The notes under the pieces are model-generated. The model was not told the origin of the DNA. It made no database searches and saw only the letters and a program-made list of their open reading frames with translations. Both the position numbers and the translations under genes were made by a program. Shown here piece after piece: positions 1-7,367 of a stretch of 12,276 bases of DNA; within the stretch, counting starts at the first letter, position 1, and each line of letters starts with the position of its first letter. Where the stretch lies: assembly GCA_937906765.1 (NCBI GenBank), contig CALCUV010000202.1:1-12276 (forward strand), read 5' to 3'. The DNA is from an uncultured Prevotella sp. Lineage in GTDB: Bacteria; Bacteroidota; Bacteroidia; Bacteroidales; Bacteroidaceae.

Positions 1-108
1 ACATCATTTACACTTCTAGTTATCTGCTCACTCCCCCTTTCACACATGACTTGTTGTTACCCCTGACTTTTACCTTAACCTATCTATAAAAGACTCATTA
101 ATTTAAAC

Positions 109-1866
109 ATGAAAAAGACTCTCCTTGCACTCTCTCTCCTCGCGTCTTCGACCTATGCTGAGAAGGTGGTAGTAAATATGGCGGACTATGGCCTCTTGCC
201 CAATCAAGCCAATTCCTCATCCATTCTCCACGATGCTTTGACTAAGATTAAGGATTCGGTTTCGCCTGAAGATGAAGTGACACTTCACTTCGGAAAGGGC
301 ACTTACACTTTTAACGCTACGGATGCTAAGGGATATGAATACTATATCTCTAACCACGATCAGTCTCCCCTTCGCAAAATAGGTTTTCACCTTGATGGTT
401 GGACAAATCTTACGCTCGACGGATGCGGAGCGGAGTTTCTCTTCACGGGACGTATGATTCCTTTCTACGTAGTGAATTGCACGAACACTACGCTCTGTAA
501 TTTCTCTGTTGACTTCTCTGACCCCCAAATCACTCAGGCGGAAATTCTTTCAAATACTCCTGAAGAAGGAACAACTTTCAAGATGGCGCCATGGGTGAAA
601 CACCGCATCGGTCAAAACGGACGTTTTGAAGTCTATGGTTCTGACTGGGCCCTGCAACCCAATTCAGGAATGAGTTTTGAGAAGAAGACACGCCACATTG
701 CCTATCAAACGGGCGACCTTTGGGTAACTTCTGACGGAGTTCAAGACCTTGGCGACAACACATATCGTGCGCCTCAGTGGAAAGAGAACAAGGTGAAGCC
801 TGGTACGATTGTTACGTTCCGCACTTACTATCGTCCTTGCCCCGGCATCGTTCTTGACCATGACAATCAAACAACGCTTCAGGACGTTAACGTGCATTAT
901 GCCGAAGGTATGGGACTTATTGCACAGCGTTGTACAGACATCACGCTCGATGGTTTTAACGTGTGTCTCCGTGGCAAAAAAGATCCCCGCTATTTCACCA
1001 CACAGGCCGACGCTACTCACTTCTCACAATGTAAGGGTCACATCCGCTCGGTAAACGGTCTTTACGAAGGCATGATGGATGACGCTATCAACATCCACGG
1101 TGTCTATCTCAAGGTGAAGGAAGTGATTAACGCACAAACCATTCGTTGTGCCTTCGAACACGGTCAGGCTTATGGTTTTGCATGGGGCGATGTGGGCGAC
1201 ACCATTCGCTTTGTTTCTGCCTACACTATGGAAGAGCACGAAGAAACTTACACCATTCGCGAAATACGTCCCGCAGACAAAGAAACCGTAAAGGGTTGCA
1301 AAGAATTTATCATCACTTTGAGTCGCCCGATGGAGAAAACATTGGAACTTGCAACTCAAGATTACGGCATTGAAAACCTTACGTGGACACCTACTGTTTA
1401 CTTTGCCGAAAACGTAGTACGCAACAACCGCGCTCGCGGTGCTTTGTTCAGCAGTCCGCGCCACACGGTTTGTGAAAACAACCTTTTCGACCACACTTCT
1501 GGTACTGCAATTCTCCTTTGTGGCGATTGCAATGGTTGGTATGAGTCAGGTTCATGCAAGGATGTGATTATCCGCAAGAACAAGTTCGTAAATGCGCTTA
1601 CGAGTTACTACCAGTTCACTAACGCCGTGATTTCCATTTATCCCGAAATTCCACGTTTGAACGACCAAAAGAAGTACTTCCACTCTAACATCGTTATTGA
1701 GAACAACAAGTTCACCACTTTCGACGAACCCATTCTTTATGCGAAGTCGGTGAATGGTCTTGTTTTCCGCAAGAACAAAATCAAGCGCTCAAAGGCCTAC
1801 AAACCTTTCCACTGGAATAAGGAAAAATTCAAAATGGAACGCGTAGAAGGTTTTGTGAAGGAGTAA
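109..1866 (+). CDS. Secreted GH110 alpha-1,3-galactosidase
   Basis: Likely an exo-alpha-1,3-galactosidase of glycoside hydrolase family 110, the family that removes terminal alpha-1,3-galactose from blood-group-B-type and linear alpha-Gal glycans. Residues 1-17 form a Sec signal peptide (MKKTLLAL core, cleavage after TYA), so it acts in the periplasm or outside the cell. The rest looks like a right-handed beta-helix, with repeated short strands and N-rich turns (for example NNRARGALFSS and ENNLFDHTSGTAILL). The family hallmark is ADATHFSQCKG followed by YEGMMDDAINIHG. These give Asp301, Asp324 and Asp325, the same spacing as the catalytic aspartates I recall for a characterised marine GH110 enzyme (321/344/345). 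The 585-aa length is normal for the family. The start is the only ATG ahead of the signal peptide. No SusC/SusD genes are visible beside it. Whether it belongs to the A subclass (B-antigen only) or B subclass (also linear) cannot be decided here. Confidence 0.88.
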   Translation: MKKTLLALSLLASSTYAEKVVVNMADYGLLPNQANSSSILHDALTKIKDSVSPEDEVTLHFGKGTYTFNATDAKGYEYYISNHDQSPLRKIGFHLDGWTNLTLDGCGAEFLFTGRMIPFYVVNCTNTTLCNFSVDFSDPQITQAEILSNTPEEGTTFKMAPWVKHRIGQNGRFEVYGSDWALQPNSGMSFEKKTRHIAYQTGDLWVTSDGVQDLGDNTYRAPQWKENKVKPGTIVTFRTYYRPCPGIVLDHDNQTTLQDVNVHYAEGMGLIAQRCTDITLDGFNVCLRGKKDPRYFTTQADATHFSQCKGHIRSVNGLYEGMMDDAINIHGVYLKVKEVINAQTIRCAFEHGQAYGFAWGDVGDTIRFVSAYTMEEHEETYTIREIRPADKETVKGCKEFIITLSRPMEKTLELATQDYGIENLTWTPTVYFAENVVRNNRARGALFSSPRHTVCENNLFDHTSGTAILLCGDCNGWYESGSCKDVIIRKNKFVNALTSYYQFTNAVISIYPEIPRLNDQKKYFHSNIVIENNKFTTFDEPILYAKSVNGLVFRKNKIKRSKAYKPFHWNKEKFKMERVEGFVKE

Positions 1867-1873
1867 CCAAAGT

Positions 1874-1936
1874 TTGCTTGATTCTCATTCAAACATAAGA
1901 AAGAATAAGCACAGATTGCCTGATTCTCATTCAAAC
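1874..1936. repeat. 21-nt direct repeat pair after the GH110 gene
   Basis: Two copies of a 21-nt sequence lie at 1874-1894 and 1916-1936, offset by 42 bp, with one mismatch. The shared core is tgattctcattcaaac (first copy begins with the same ttg). The pair starts about 8 bases after the stop codon of the galactosidase gene and precedes its probable terminator. I see no coding potential and no known element. Function is unknown. Confidence 0.7.
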
Positions 1937-1961
1937 GCAATTTAGGCAATTCTTTCAATTT

Positions 1962-2002
1962 AATTGGGTGTATCAGAATCCGTTTTGACGCACCCAATTT
2001 TT
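1962..2002 (+). terminator. Probable terminator of the GH110 gene
   Basis: AATTGGGTG at 1962-1970 pairs with CACCCAATT at 1991-1999 across a 20-nt loop, and the right arm runs into a short T tract. It lies about 95 bases after the galactosidase stop codon. The loop is long and the T tract short, so this is a reasonable but not strong intrinsic terminator. The remaining DNA to about 2200 is AT-rich and I see no gene in it. Confidence 0.55.
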
Positions 2003-2225
2003 AATTTCTATATCTCCAAAAACAAAACCTCTTATAGGAAAAACAATCTTACTTTTTGTGCCTCTTATTTGGGTACTTAAGAACAAGAATTTGAGGGTTT
2101 AGAACGCCGAAAACCAATATGCACACAAAACATTCAATTTCAGAGCACTATCTATTTGGTTAAGTGAGAAGTCAATTATTGACGGAAATCTGCGAAACGG
2201 TTCTGCTTGTGTGTAAAATAATAAC

Positions 2226-2233
2226 TAACTTTG
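2226..2233 (+). promoter_or_regulatory. Bacteroidetes -7 box upstream of the thioredoxin lipoprotein gene
   Basis: TAACTTTG matches the Bacteroidetes -7 consensus TAnnTTTG exactly. It lies about 40 bases ahead of the preferred ATG at 2274. Upstream, a TTG at 2207-2209 and TTCTG at 2201-2205 are weak candidates for the -33 element. Confidence 0.6.
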
Positions 2234-2273
2234 CCTTCTCAAAAATTCATCTTTTCCTAATTAAGTGATTCCT

Positions 2274-2891
2274 ATGAAAAAGACATTTTTCCACACATTA
2301 TTCTTAACTGTAAGCGCTGGTCTGGTAATGGCTTGTGGCGGCACGGGAGCAAATCCCCCCGTAGATAATTCCAGCGACAGCGCTGCTACTCATGCGGATG
2401 ATACTGTTTCTACGGCAACTGACACGATTGTTTACGAGCATGACTATATCGTTAAGGTGGGCGACACAGCGCCTAACTTTTCATTGCCCATGACGGATGG
2501 CAGCACTTTCACGCTTTCTGAGCAACGCGGTAAGGTGGTTATGCTTCAGTTTACGGCAAGTTGGTGTGGCATCTGCCGTAAGGAAATGCCGCATATCGAA
2601 CGTGAGATTTGGCAACGCCATAAGGACAATAAGGATTTCGTACTCGTAGGCGTGGATCGAGAAGAAACGAAGGAGGAAGTGGAAACCTACATTCAGAAAT
2701 TGGGAACTACCTACCCCATGGTGTTGGATACGGCGGCCAATGCCTTTTCAAGTTATGCCCTTCGCCAATCTGGCATCACGCGCAACGTACTTATTAATCG
2801 CGAAGGCAAAATTGTGAAACTCACACGCAGATTTGAAGAAACGGAATTCAAGGAACTCGTGCAAGCAATTGATAGTTTGCTGAGCAAGTAA
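2274..2891 (+). CDS. TlpA/ResA-like thioredoxin-fold lipoprotein
   Basis: A membrane-anchored thiol-disulfide oxidoreductase or AhpC/TSA-type protein facing the periplasm. I start it at ATG 2274 (205 aa) rather than GTG 2265, because the ATG opens directly onto a lipoprotein signal: MKKTFFHTLF, hydrophobic core, then lipobox VMAC with lipidated Cys21. Residues 22-58 are a Ser/Thr/Asp-rich linker. The thioredoxin domain spans about 60-205, with APNFSLP, the active site WCGIC (Cys98, Cys101) and the ITRNVLINREGKIV strand near the end. The cis-proline usual before that strand is replaced by Thr169, a variant that I believe occurs in Bacteroidetes homologues. The partner is unknown: roles in cytochrome maturation, periplasmic thiol reduction or peroxide defence all fit. 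It has its own promoter box and terminator, so it is probably monocistronic. Confidence 0.85.
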   Translation: MKKTFFHTLFLTVSAGLVMACGGTGANPPVDNSSDSAATHADDTVSTATDTIVYEHDYIVKVGDTAPNFSLPMTDGSTFTLSEQRGKVVMLQFTASWCGICRKEMPHIEREIWQRHKDNKDFVLVGVDREETKEEVETYIQKLGTTYPMVLDTAANAFSSYALRQSGITRNVLINREGKIVKLTRRFEETEFKELVQAIDSLLSK

Positions 2892-2905
2892 AACGTTCAA
2901 ACGAG

Positions 2906-2945
2906 AATAAAGGCGACACGCTCTTGAGAGCGTGTCGCCTTTATT
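2906..2945. terminator. Bidirectional intrinsic terminator, perfect 18-bp stem
   Basis: The arms at 2906-2923 and 2928-2945 are perfectly complementary over 18 bp with a TTGA loop. The stem has a GC-rich heart (GGCGACACGCTC) and A/T-rich ends (AATAAA / TTTATT). It sits between two convergent genes, 14 bases after the thioredoxin lipoprotein stop and 22 bases past the end of the zinc-transporter gene, so it can terminate both transcripts. Confidence 0.9.
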
Positions 2946-2967
2946 GTTTCTATAAACTTAAATGGGT

Positions 2968-3723
2968 TTAAGCAAAGAAGTTCTCCATAAACACAAGTGA
3001 AAGGAAACCGAGCAAGAGGGCATAAGTGGCCGACTTTTGGTAACCATGCGCGTGCGTTTCGGGAATCATTTCATCACTCACGACATAAAGCATCGCGCCT
3101 CCGGCAAATGCAAGCATCGCGGGGAGTAAGAGTTGCGAAATAGCACCTGCAGCATAACCGATCCACACACCTACGATTTCCAGCCCTCCGATAGTCAAGG
3201 AAATAAGTAAAGTGCGCCAACGACTGACACCTAATAAAAGGAGCGGAGAAATCACTACCATCCCCTCAGGTACGTTTTGCAACGACAAACCTGCCGTTAC
3301 TGCCCACGCATTTGAAACCTCCTTTGCGTTAAAACTGATTCCGGCAGCAATACCTTCGGGTAATTTGTGAAGGGCTATCGCTAAAACGAAAAGCAGTACG
3401 CGATTGAGCGAAGCATTCGTTGCATGCTGTTCAGGGTCTAAGCCTGTAATGTGGTGTAAGTGGGGAGTAACGTGATCTAAGAGATTTAGAAATAGCGCTC
3501 CGACTAATACGCCACCAATAATCATCCACCAACCGCTAAGTTCTACGGCATCGCAGGCAGGAAGAATGAGACCTACGACAGAAGCAGCAAGCATTACGCC
3601 TGCACAATAGCCCATCACGGTGTCGTTCCAACGATGTGGGAGTTCCTTAATGAGAAACCCCAGCAACGAACCTATAAGTGAGGCGCCACACAAGGCAAGG
3701 GCGCTGATCCAAATGGAAGACAT
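2968..3723 (-). CDS. zupT: ZIP-family metal transporter (ZupT-like)
   Basis: An inner-membrane importer of zinc and probably other divalent metals, 251 aa and close to the usual ZupT length. The sequence is hydrophobic throughout, with about eight membrane segments. The family's metal-site signatures are both present: HKLPEG (His119, Glu123) in the fourth segment and QNVPEG (Asn150, Glu154) in the fifth. The loop after segment three is His-rich (HVTPHLHH, residues 84-91), and another HAH lies at 224-226 near the C-terminus. The ATG at 3723 is preceded by an AT-rich leader belonging to the repeat block that fills the whole gap to the amylase gene. That leader is nearly the same as the one in front of kdsC. 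No Bacteroidetes promoter box is evident in it. The ZIP family call is firm; the substrate is inferred. Confidence 0.88.
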   Translation of the reverse strand: MSSIWISALALCGASLIGSLLGFLIKELPHRWNDTVMGYCAGVMLAASVVGLILPACDAVELSGWWMIIGGVLVGALFLNLLDHVTPHLHHITGLDPEQHATNASLNRVLLFVLAIALHKLPEGIAAGISFNAKEVSNAWAVTAGLSLQNVPEGMVVISPLLLLGVSRWRTLLISLTIGGLEIVGVWIGYAAGAISQLLLPAMLAFAGGAMLYVVSDEMIPETHAHGYQKSATYALLLGFLSLVFMENFFA

Positions 3724-3730
3724 AATTTAT

Positions 3731-3990
3731 AAGGTTTTGAGGTTTTAAGTTTTTTAGGTTATAAGACCATTCGGACTGGATAGTCCTATAACCTCATAAC
3801 CTTAGTCCTTACAACCTTAATTTGATATTTGAGGTTTTAAGGTTATAAGACCATTCGGATTAGATTCCCCTACAATCTCATAACCTTATTCCTTACAACC
3901 TTAATTAGATTTTGAGGGTTTGAGGTTTTAAGACCAATCGGACTGCATAGTCCTTACAACCTTAAAAACCTCATAACCTTAAAACCTCAA
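3731..3990. repeat. Three tandem ~84-bp hairpin-forming repeats between zupT and the amylase gene
   Basis: The motif taagaccatt/aatcgga recurs at about 3762, 3846 and 3929 (periods 84 and 83), each copy flanked by AGGTTTT/AAGGTTAT on one side and CCTTACAACCTTAA or CATAACCTTA on the other. Copies run roughly 3739-3825, 3831-3910 and 3912-3990. Copies 1 and 3 contain an inner hairpin GGACT-NNAT-AGTCC (3773-3786 and 3940-3953). Copy 1 adds an outer stem AGGTTATA (3756-3763) with TATAACCT (3787-3794). In the middle copy the inner hairpin is degenerate. The block fills all the DNA between the amylase stop codon and the zupT start codon. A related, more diverged copy precedes kdsC. Confidence 0.8.
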
Positions 3991-3991
3991 A

Positions 3992-5647
3992 TTAAAATTT
4001 CAACACCGCCGCACCCCAACTGGGCATGGTCACTTTTGTAAAACCGTCAACCTCAAGGTTGATCACTTGCACCTCATCGGTGAGCAAGTCTGTGGCACAT
4101 TGTGTGCCCTCGGGGAGAGAAAGGAATTCAAAAGCGTGTTCGGGGATGCGCACACCGATAGTTGTGGGATATTCGTCGAAGTTTACAACAACGAGAATGG
4201 TGTTTTCCTTACTGCGACGGAGGAATGCAAAATTGCGACTGGGATTTAAACCCTGCTCACCGTCGTAATTCACATACATAAGGTCGTAGAAAAGGCCATT
4301 ATTAAAGGCATCCTCCTCATTACGCAAGCGGAGCACCTTCTTATAATAGTCATGAAGTTCCTGCTCTTGCTCTGTAAAGTCCTTACCTCCGTCAAGGAGT
4401 TTGTGGAGTTTCTCTACGTGCCAATAGTCAAAAATTGTGGTGCGACCATCTCTGCCAGAGAAACCCTCTTCATCCATACCGGGTTCACCAATTTCCTGAC
4501 CGGCGTAAATCATCAAGGGATTTTCACGCATCAAAGCACTTACGATGAGTGCAGGTTTCGCTTTCTCTGGAACAGTAGCAAAGAAGTTAGACGCAATACG
4601 CTGTTCGTCATGATTTTCCAAGAAATCAAGCATGTGGTCATGGATATCGTCCACCGCCTGCCAAGCTCCCGTAATCGCGGCTGCGGGTTGCTGGTGACAA
4701 ACTATCGCGCGGAGCGTATCGTAAAGACCAACCTTGTCATAGAGATAGTCAAATCCACCGACCTTAATATAATTGCGGTATTCGTTAGGGTTATAAACCT
4801 CCGCAATAAACTGAATGGCGGGGAACTTCTTCTTCACCTCCTTAATGGCATACTTCCAAAATTCCACAGGCACCATTTCCGCCATGTCACAACGGAAGGC
4901 GTCAACGCCCTTCTTTGCCCAGAATTGCAAGATTGCCGTCATCTTTTTCCAGGTATTGGGAATGGGTGAAAAATGCTTCACCCCACCGCCACAATAATCC
5001 ACACCGTAATTCAACTTTACGGTTTCGTACCAGTCATTACAGTTGGGCCACGCATGGAAGCAGTCATTACCCGTTGCCTTTGCGGGAAGTTCTTCGTAGG
5101 TATTCTTTGAATCCGTCGTAAAAACCGTATGGAGCGCCTCGCCCAAGATGTAGTAGAAATTATTTTGGGCATCAAATCCCTTTGCTTGGTCATCCGTCTG
5201 ACCAAGGTCCTTTGTACGAGCGGGTTTTGCGTCTGACTTATACTGACGTGCCACATGATTGGGAACAAAGTCGATAACCATCTTCAAACCTGCCTCATGC
5301 GTACGCTCAACAAGCGCTTCAAATTCCTTCATTCGGTTAGGAACATCCACCGCCAAGTCGGGGTCTATGTCATAATAGTCCTTGATGGCATAAGGAGAAC
5401 CTGCCGCACCCTTAACTACCACAGGATTGTCTTCAAGAATGCCATAGTTGGCATAACTTGTCTTTGTGGCGTGCTCCAAAAGACCTGTGTACCAAATGTG
5501 TGAGTAACCGTTTTCGTGAATACGCTCTAACACCTCTGCGGTAAAGTCATTCATCTTACCACATCCGTTTTCTGCGAGCGTGCCACACTTTACGTTTTTA
5601 CCCCCTCGGTTAGCAAACAATCGAGGAAGCACTTGATAAATATTCAT
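3992..5647 (-). CDS. Cytoplasmic GH13 alpha-amylase-family glycosidase
   Basis: A glycoside hydrolase family 13 enzyme acting on alpha-glucans such as maltodextrin or glycogen. I start it at ATG 5647 (551 aa), which opens with MNIYQVLPRLFANRGG. An upstream in-frame ATG at 5701 would add 18 residues that do not look like the family and would lie over an inverted repeat. No signal peptide is present, so it should act in the cytoplasm. The (beta/alpha)8 barrel motifs are all visible: region I DFVPNH (Asp126, His131), nucleophile Asp254 in FRCDMAE, acid/base Glu283 in IAEVYNP, and transition-state aspartate Asp347 in ENHDEQR. A beta-domain fills roughly the last 100 residues. The order of motifs and length fit an alpha-amylase, but the exact bond specificity and subfamily cannot be read from sequence alone. 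It lies downstream of fabD on the same strand. Confidence 0.87.
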   Translation of the reverse strand: MNIYQVLPRLFANRGGKNVKCGTLAENGCGKMNDFTAEVLERIHENGYSHIWYTGLLEHATKTSYANYGILEDNPVVVKGAAGSPYAIKDYYDIDPDLAVDVPNRMKEFEALVERTHEAGLKMVIDFVPNHVARQYKSDAKPARTKDLGQTDDQAKGFDAQNNFYYILGEALHTVFTTDSKNTYEELPAKATGNDCFHAWPNCNDWYETVKLNYGVDYCGGGVKHFSPIPNTWKKMTAILQFWAKKGVDAFRCDMAEMVPVEFWKYAIKEVKKKFPAIQFIAEVYNPNEYRNYIKVGGFDYLYDKVGLYDTLRAIVCHQQPAAAITGAWQAVDDIHDHMLDFLENHDEQRIASNFFATVPEKAKPALIVSALMRENPLMIYAGQEIGEPGMDEEGFSGRDGRTTIFDYWHVEKLHKLLDGGKDFTEQEQELHDYYKKVLRLRNEEDAFNNGLFYDLMYVNYDGEQGLNPSRNFAFLRRSKENTILVVVNFDEYPTTIGVRIPEHAFEFLSLPEGTQCATDLLTDEVQVINLEVDGFTKVTMPSWGAAVLKF

Positions 5648-5681
5648 AGTCAGTTTTTTGTGTTTTGTTGAAATATACGAA

Positions 5682-5735
5682 CAAATGTGTGGGTGCTTCA
5701 TCGCAAGGATTTACGACGAGGCACTCACACATTTG
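5682..5735. repeat. Long inverted repeat between fabD and the amylase gene
   Basis: CAAATGTGTG at 5682-5691 pairs perfectly with CACACATTTG at 5726-5735. Inside it GTGC (5693-5696) pairs with GCAC (5721-5724), after one mismatch in the minus-strand transcript. The loop is 24 nt. The stem begins 22 bases past the fabD stop and ends 35 bases before the amylase ATG. No T tract follows in the transcribed direction, so it is not a classic terminator; it could be an RNA processing or attenuation element. Confidence 0.6.
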
Positions 5736-5756
5736 CTGTGCTAAATTATATAAGAA

Positions 5757-6641
5757 TTATAATCCACGAACAGTAACGTCACGCGAAATCTTAACAATCA
5801 TTCCCTGAAGCGCCTTACCAGGACCGCATTCTACAAACTCAGTAGCGCCAGCAGCAATCATATTTTGAACTTCCTTTGTCCAAAGCACACTTGCAGTCAA
5901 TTGCTGAATGAGATTTGCCTTAATCGTTTCGGGGCATTCGTGAGCGGCACCATCTACATTCTGATACACGGGACAGATGGGCTTATTAAAGGTAGTCTTC
6001 GCAATAGCTGCCTCCAATTCGTCCTTAGCTGGCTGCATCAAAGGAGAGTGGAACGCTCCGCTAACGGGAAGTACGAGTGCGCGCTTCGCACCTGCCTCCT
6101 TCAACTTCGCACAAGCCGCTTCGATAGCCGACTTTTCGCCAGAAATCACCAACTGTCCGGGACAATTGTAATTTGCAGGGATAACGAGCGCTTCAGGAGT
6201 AGAAACTTCCTTACAGATTGCCTCAACCTGTTCATCGGGCAAACCAATCACAGCCGCCATTGTGCCAGGAACGGCTTCACAAGCCGCTTGCATCGCAAGA
6301 GCACGGGCAGCAACGAGCTTTAATCCGTCTTCGAAAGAAAGACATCCGGCTGCTGTAAGCGCAGAAAGCTCACCGAGAGAATGACCTGCCACCATGGCGG
6401 GCTTAAATTCGTCACCGAGGCAAAGCGCTGAGATTACGCTATGAAGGAATACGGCGGGCTGCGTCACCTTAGTCTGTTTGAGTTCTTCATCTGTGCCTTC
6501 AAACATAATATCTGTGATGCGGAATCCAAGAATATCGTTAGCCTTTTCAAAGAGTTCCTTTGCAAGGGCATTATTTTCGTAAAGGTCCTTACCCATACCC
6601 ACAAACTGTGAGCCTTGACCGGGAAATACAAATGCTGTCAT
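5757..6641 (-). CDS. fabD: Malonyl-CoA:ACP transacylase
   Basis: Transfers the malonyl group from malonyl-CoA to acyl carrier protein, supplying extender units for fatty-acid synthesis in the cytoplasm. At 294 aa it is close to the usual length. All signatures are present: the N-terminal FPGQGSQ (residues 6-12, with the oxyanion Gln9), the nucleophile Ser88 in GHSLGE, Arg113 that binds the malonyl carboxylate, GQLVISG, catalytic His198 in GAFHSPLM, and YQNVDG near the C-terminus. The ATG is unambiguous because it leads straight into the AFVFPGQGSQ strand. It is not next to other fab genes or acpP here, and the lipoprotein upstream is 165 bases away. A -7-like box in that gap suggests its own promoter. 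Confidence 0.95.
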   Translation of the reverse strand: MTAFVFPGQGSQFVGMGKDLYENNALAKELFEKANDILGFRITDIMFEGTDEELKQTKVTQPAVFLHSVISALCLGDEFKPAMVAGHSLGELSALTAAGCLSFEDGLKLVAARALAMQAACEAVPGTMAAVIGLPDEQVEAICKEVSTPEALVIPANYNCPGQLVISGEKSAIEAACAKLKEAGAKRALVLPVSGAFHSPLMQPAKDELEAAIAKTTFNKPICPVYQNVDGAAHECPETIKANLIQQLTASVLWTKEVQNMIAAGATEFVECGPGKALQGMIVKISRDVTVRGL

Positions 6642-6733
6642 AATAAATTGATGCGTTAATTGAAATTTGCCACAAGGGCATTACTATTAGTAGCGAATAG
6701 GTTACTCAACCATGTTCGCAATCAAATCTTTGG

Positions 6734-6741
6734 CAAAAATA
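6734..6741 (-). promoter_or_regulatory. Bacteroidetes -7 box upstream of fabD
   Basis: Read on the minus strand this is TATTTTTG, an exact match to TAnnTTTG, about 92 bases ahead of the fabD ATG. A GTTTATG at about 6761-6767 is a weak -33 candidate. An 8-bp inverted repeat, TTTTGCGC (6747-6754) with GCGCAAAA (6772-6779), brackets that -33 region and could be an operator. Confidence 0.45.
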
Positions 6742-6806
6742 ACTTATTTTGCGCACATACATAAACAGTTGGCGCAAAAAATCACACGAATGGACTCCTT
6801 ATTGAA

Positions 6807-7301
6807 TTAGGGAGCGGGCAACACACGTACGTTTTTCGTAACAGTTACCAAGTAATACATCCACGAGGGCAACTGATACTGCACTTGACCTCCGGATATG
6901 TCAGTGGTCTTCACCACGGAGGGATCGGCATTTCCCGAAATGTGGTACTTTGCCACGAGTTTCACTTGATGGATTCCGGGTGTGTTGAAAACGATAGTGT
7001 CTGAGGGGTTGTTGGAATAGTTGTCATAAACAACAGAAGTGAAAGCGGGTTTATGAATACCCTCATTACGACCGTCGCTCCACTTATAATCTGCCTTATA
7101 AAGCAAATGACCACGCTGTGCTTGCTCTACGGTTGCCACAAACTTTTCACCGGCAACAATGCGGTCGGTTTCCGTAACCACCGACTTAAAGGTCATGTCG
7201 TGAATAACTGGGCAAGTTGATGTGTACTTATCGTCATCTCTTTCGCAACTTACCAAACCGAGGACTAAGGCAAAAATAGGAAGAATAATTTTCTTTATCA
7301 T
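6807..7301 (-). CDS. Small putative surface lipoprotein, unknown function
   Basis: A 164-aa protein that I do not recognise as a named family. MIKKIILPIFALVLG followed by LVSC is a clear lipoprotein signal, with lipidated Cys19. The next residues are ERDDDK (20-25). This acidic stretch resembles the Bacteroidetes lipoprotein export signal that directs lipoproteins to the outside of the outer membrane. The remainder looks like one beta-sandwich of PKD or Ig type: VVTETDRIVAGEKFVATVEQ, then the late-strand pattern TPGIHQVKLVAKY typical of such domains. It has no visible catalytic motif, so binding or structural use is more likely than enzymatic. Its upstream region carries three phased direct repeats (7371-7421), and it is spaced far enough from maf (181 bases) to have its own promoter. 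Confidence 0.75.
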   Translation of the reverse strand: MIKKIILPIFALVLGLVSCERDDDKYTSTCPVIHDMTFKSVVTETDRIVAGEKFVATVEQAQRGHLLYKADYKWSDGRNEGIHKPAFTSVVYDNYSNNPSDTIVFNTPGIHQVKLVAKYHISGNADPSVVKTTDISGGQVQYQLPSWMYYLVTVTKNVRVLPAP

Positions 7302-7367
7302 AAGATTGAAGTTTGAGTTATAAATTGAGGTTCTTGAGTTTGTTGAAAAACTATCTCACTTTGGAAA

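Noticed and set aside
1024..1494. Long open frames opposite the GH110 gene and other real genes
   Set aside because: Their translations show no domain logic, and they lie fully inside well-supported genes on the other strand.
2265..2273. GTG start for the thioredoxin lipoprotein
   Set aside because: It would put Ile-Pro ahead of the signal peptide; ATG 2274 gives a standard MKK lipoprotein signal.
5648..5701. An 18-residue N-terminal extension of the amylase from ATG 5701
   Set aside because: The extra residues (MKHPHICSYIS...) do not resemble the family, the region overlaps an inverted repeat, and the downstream ATG opens directly onto the conserved first strand.
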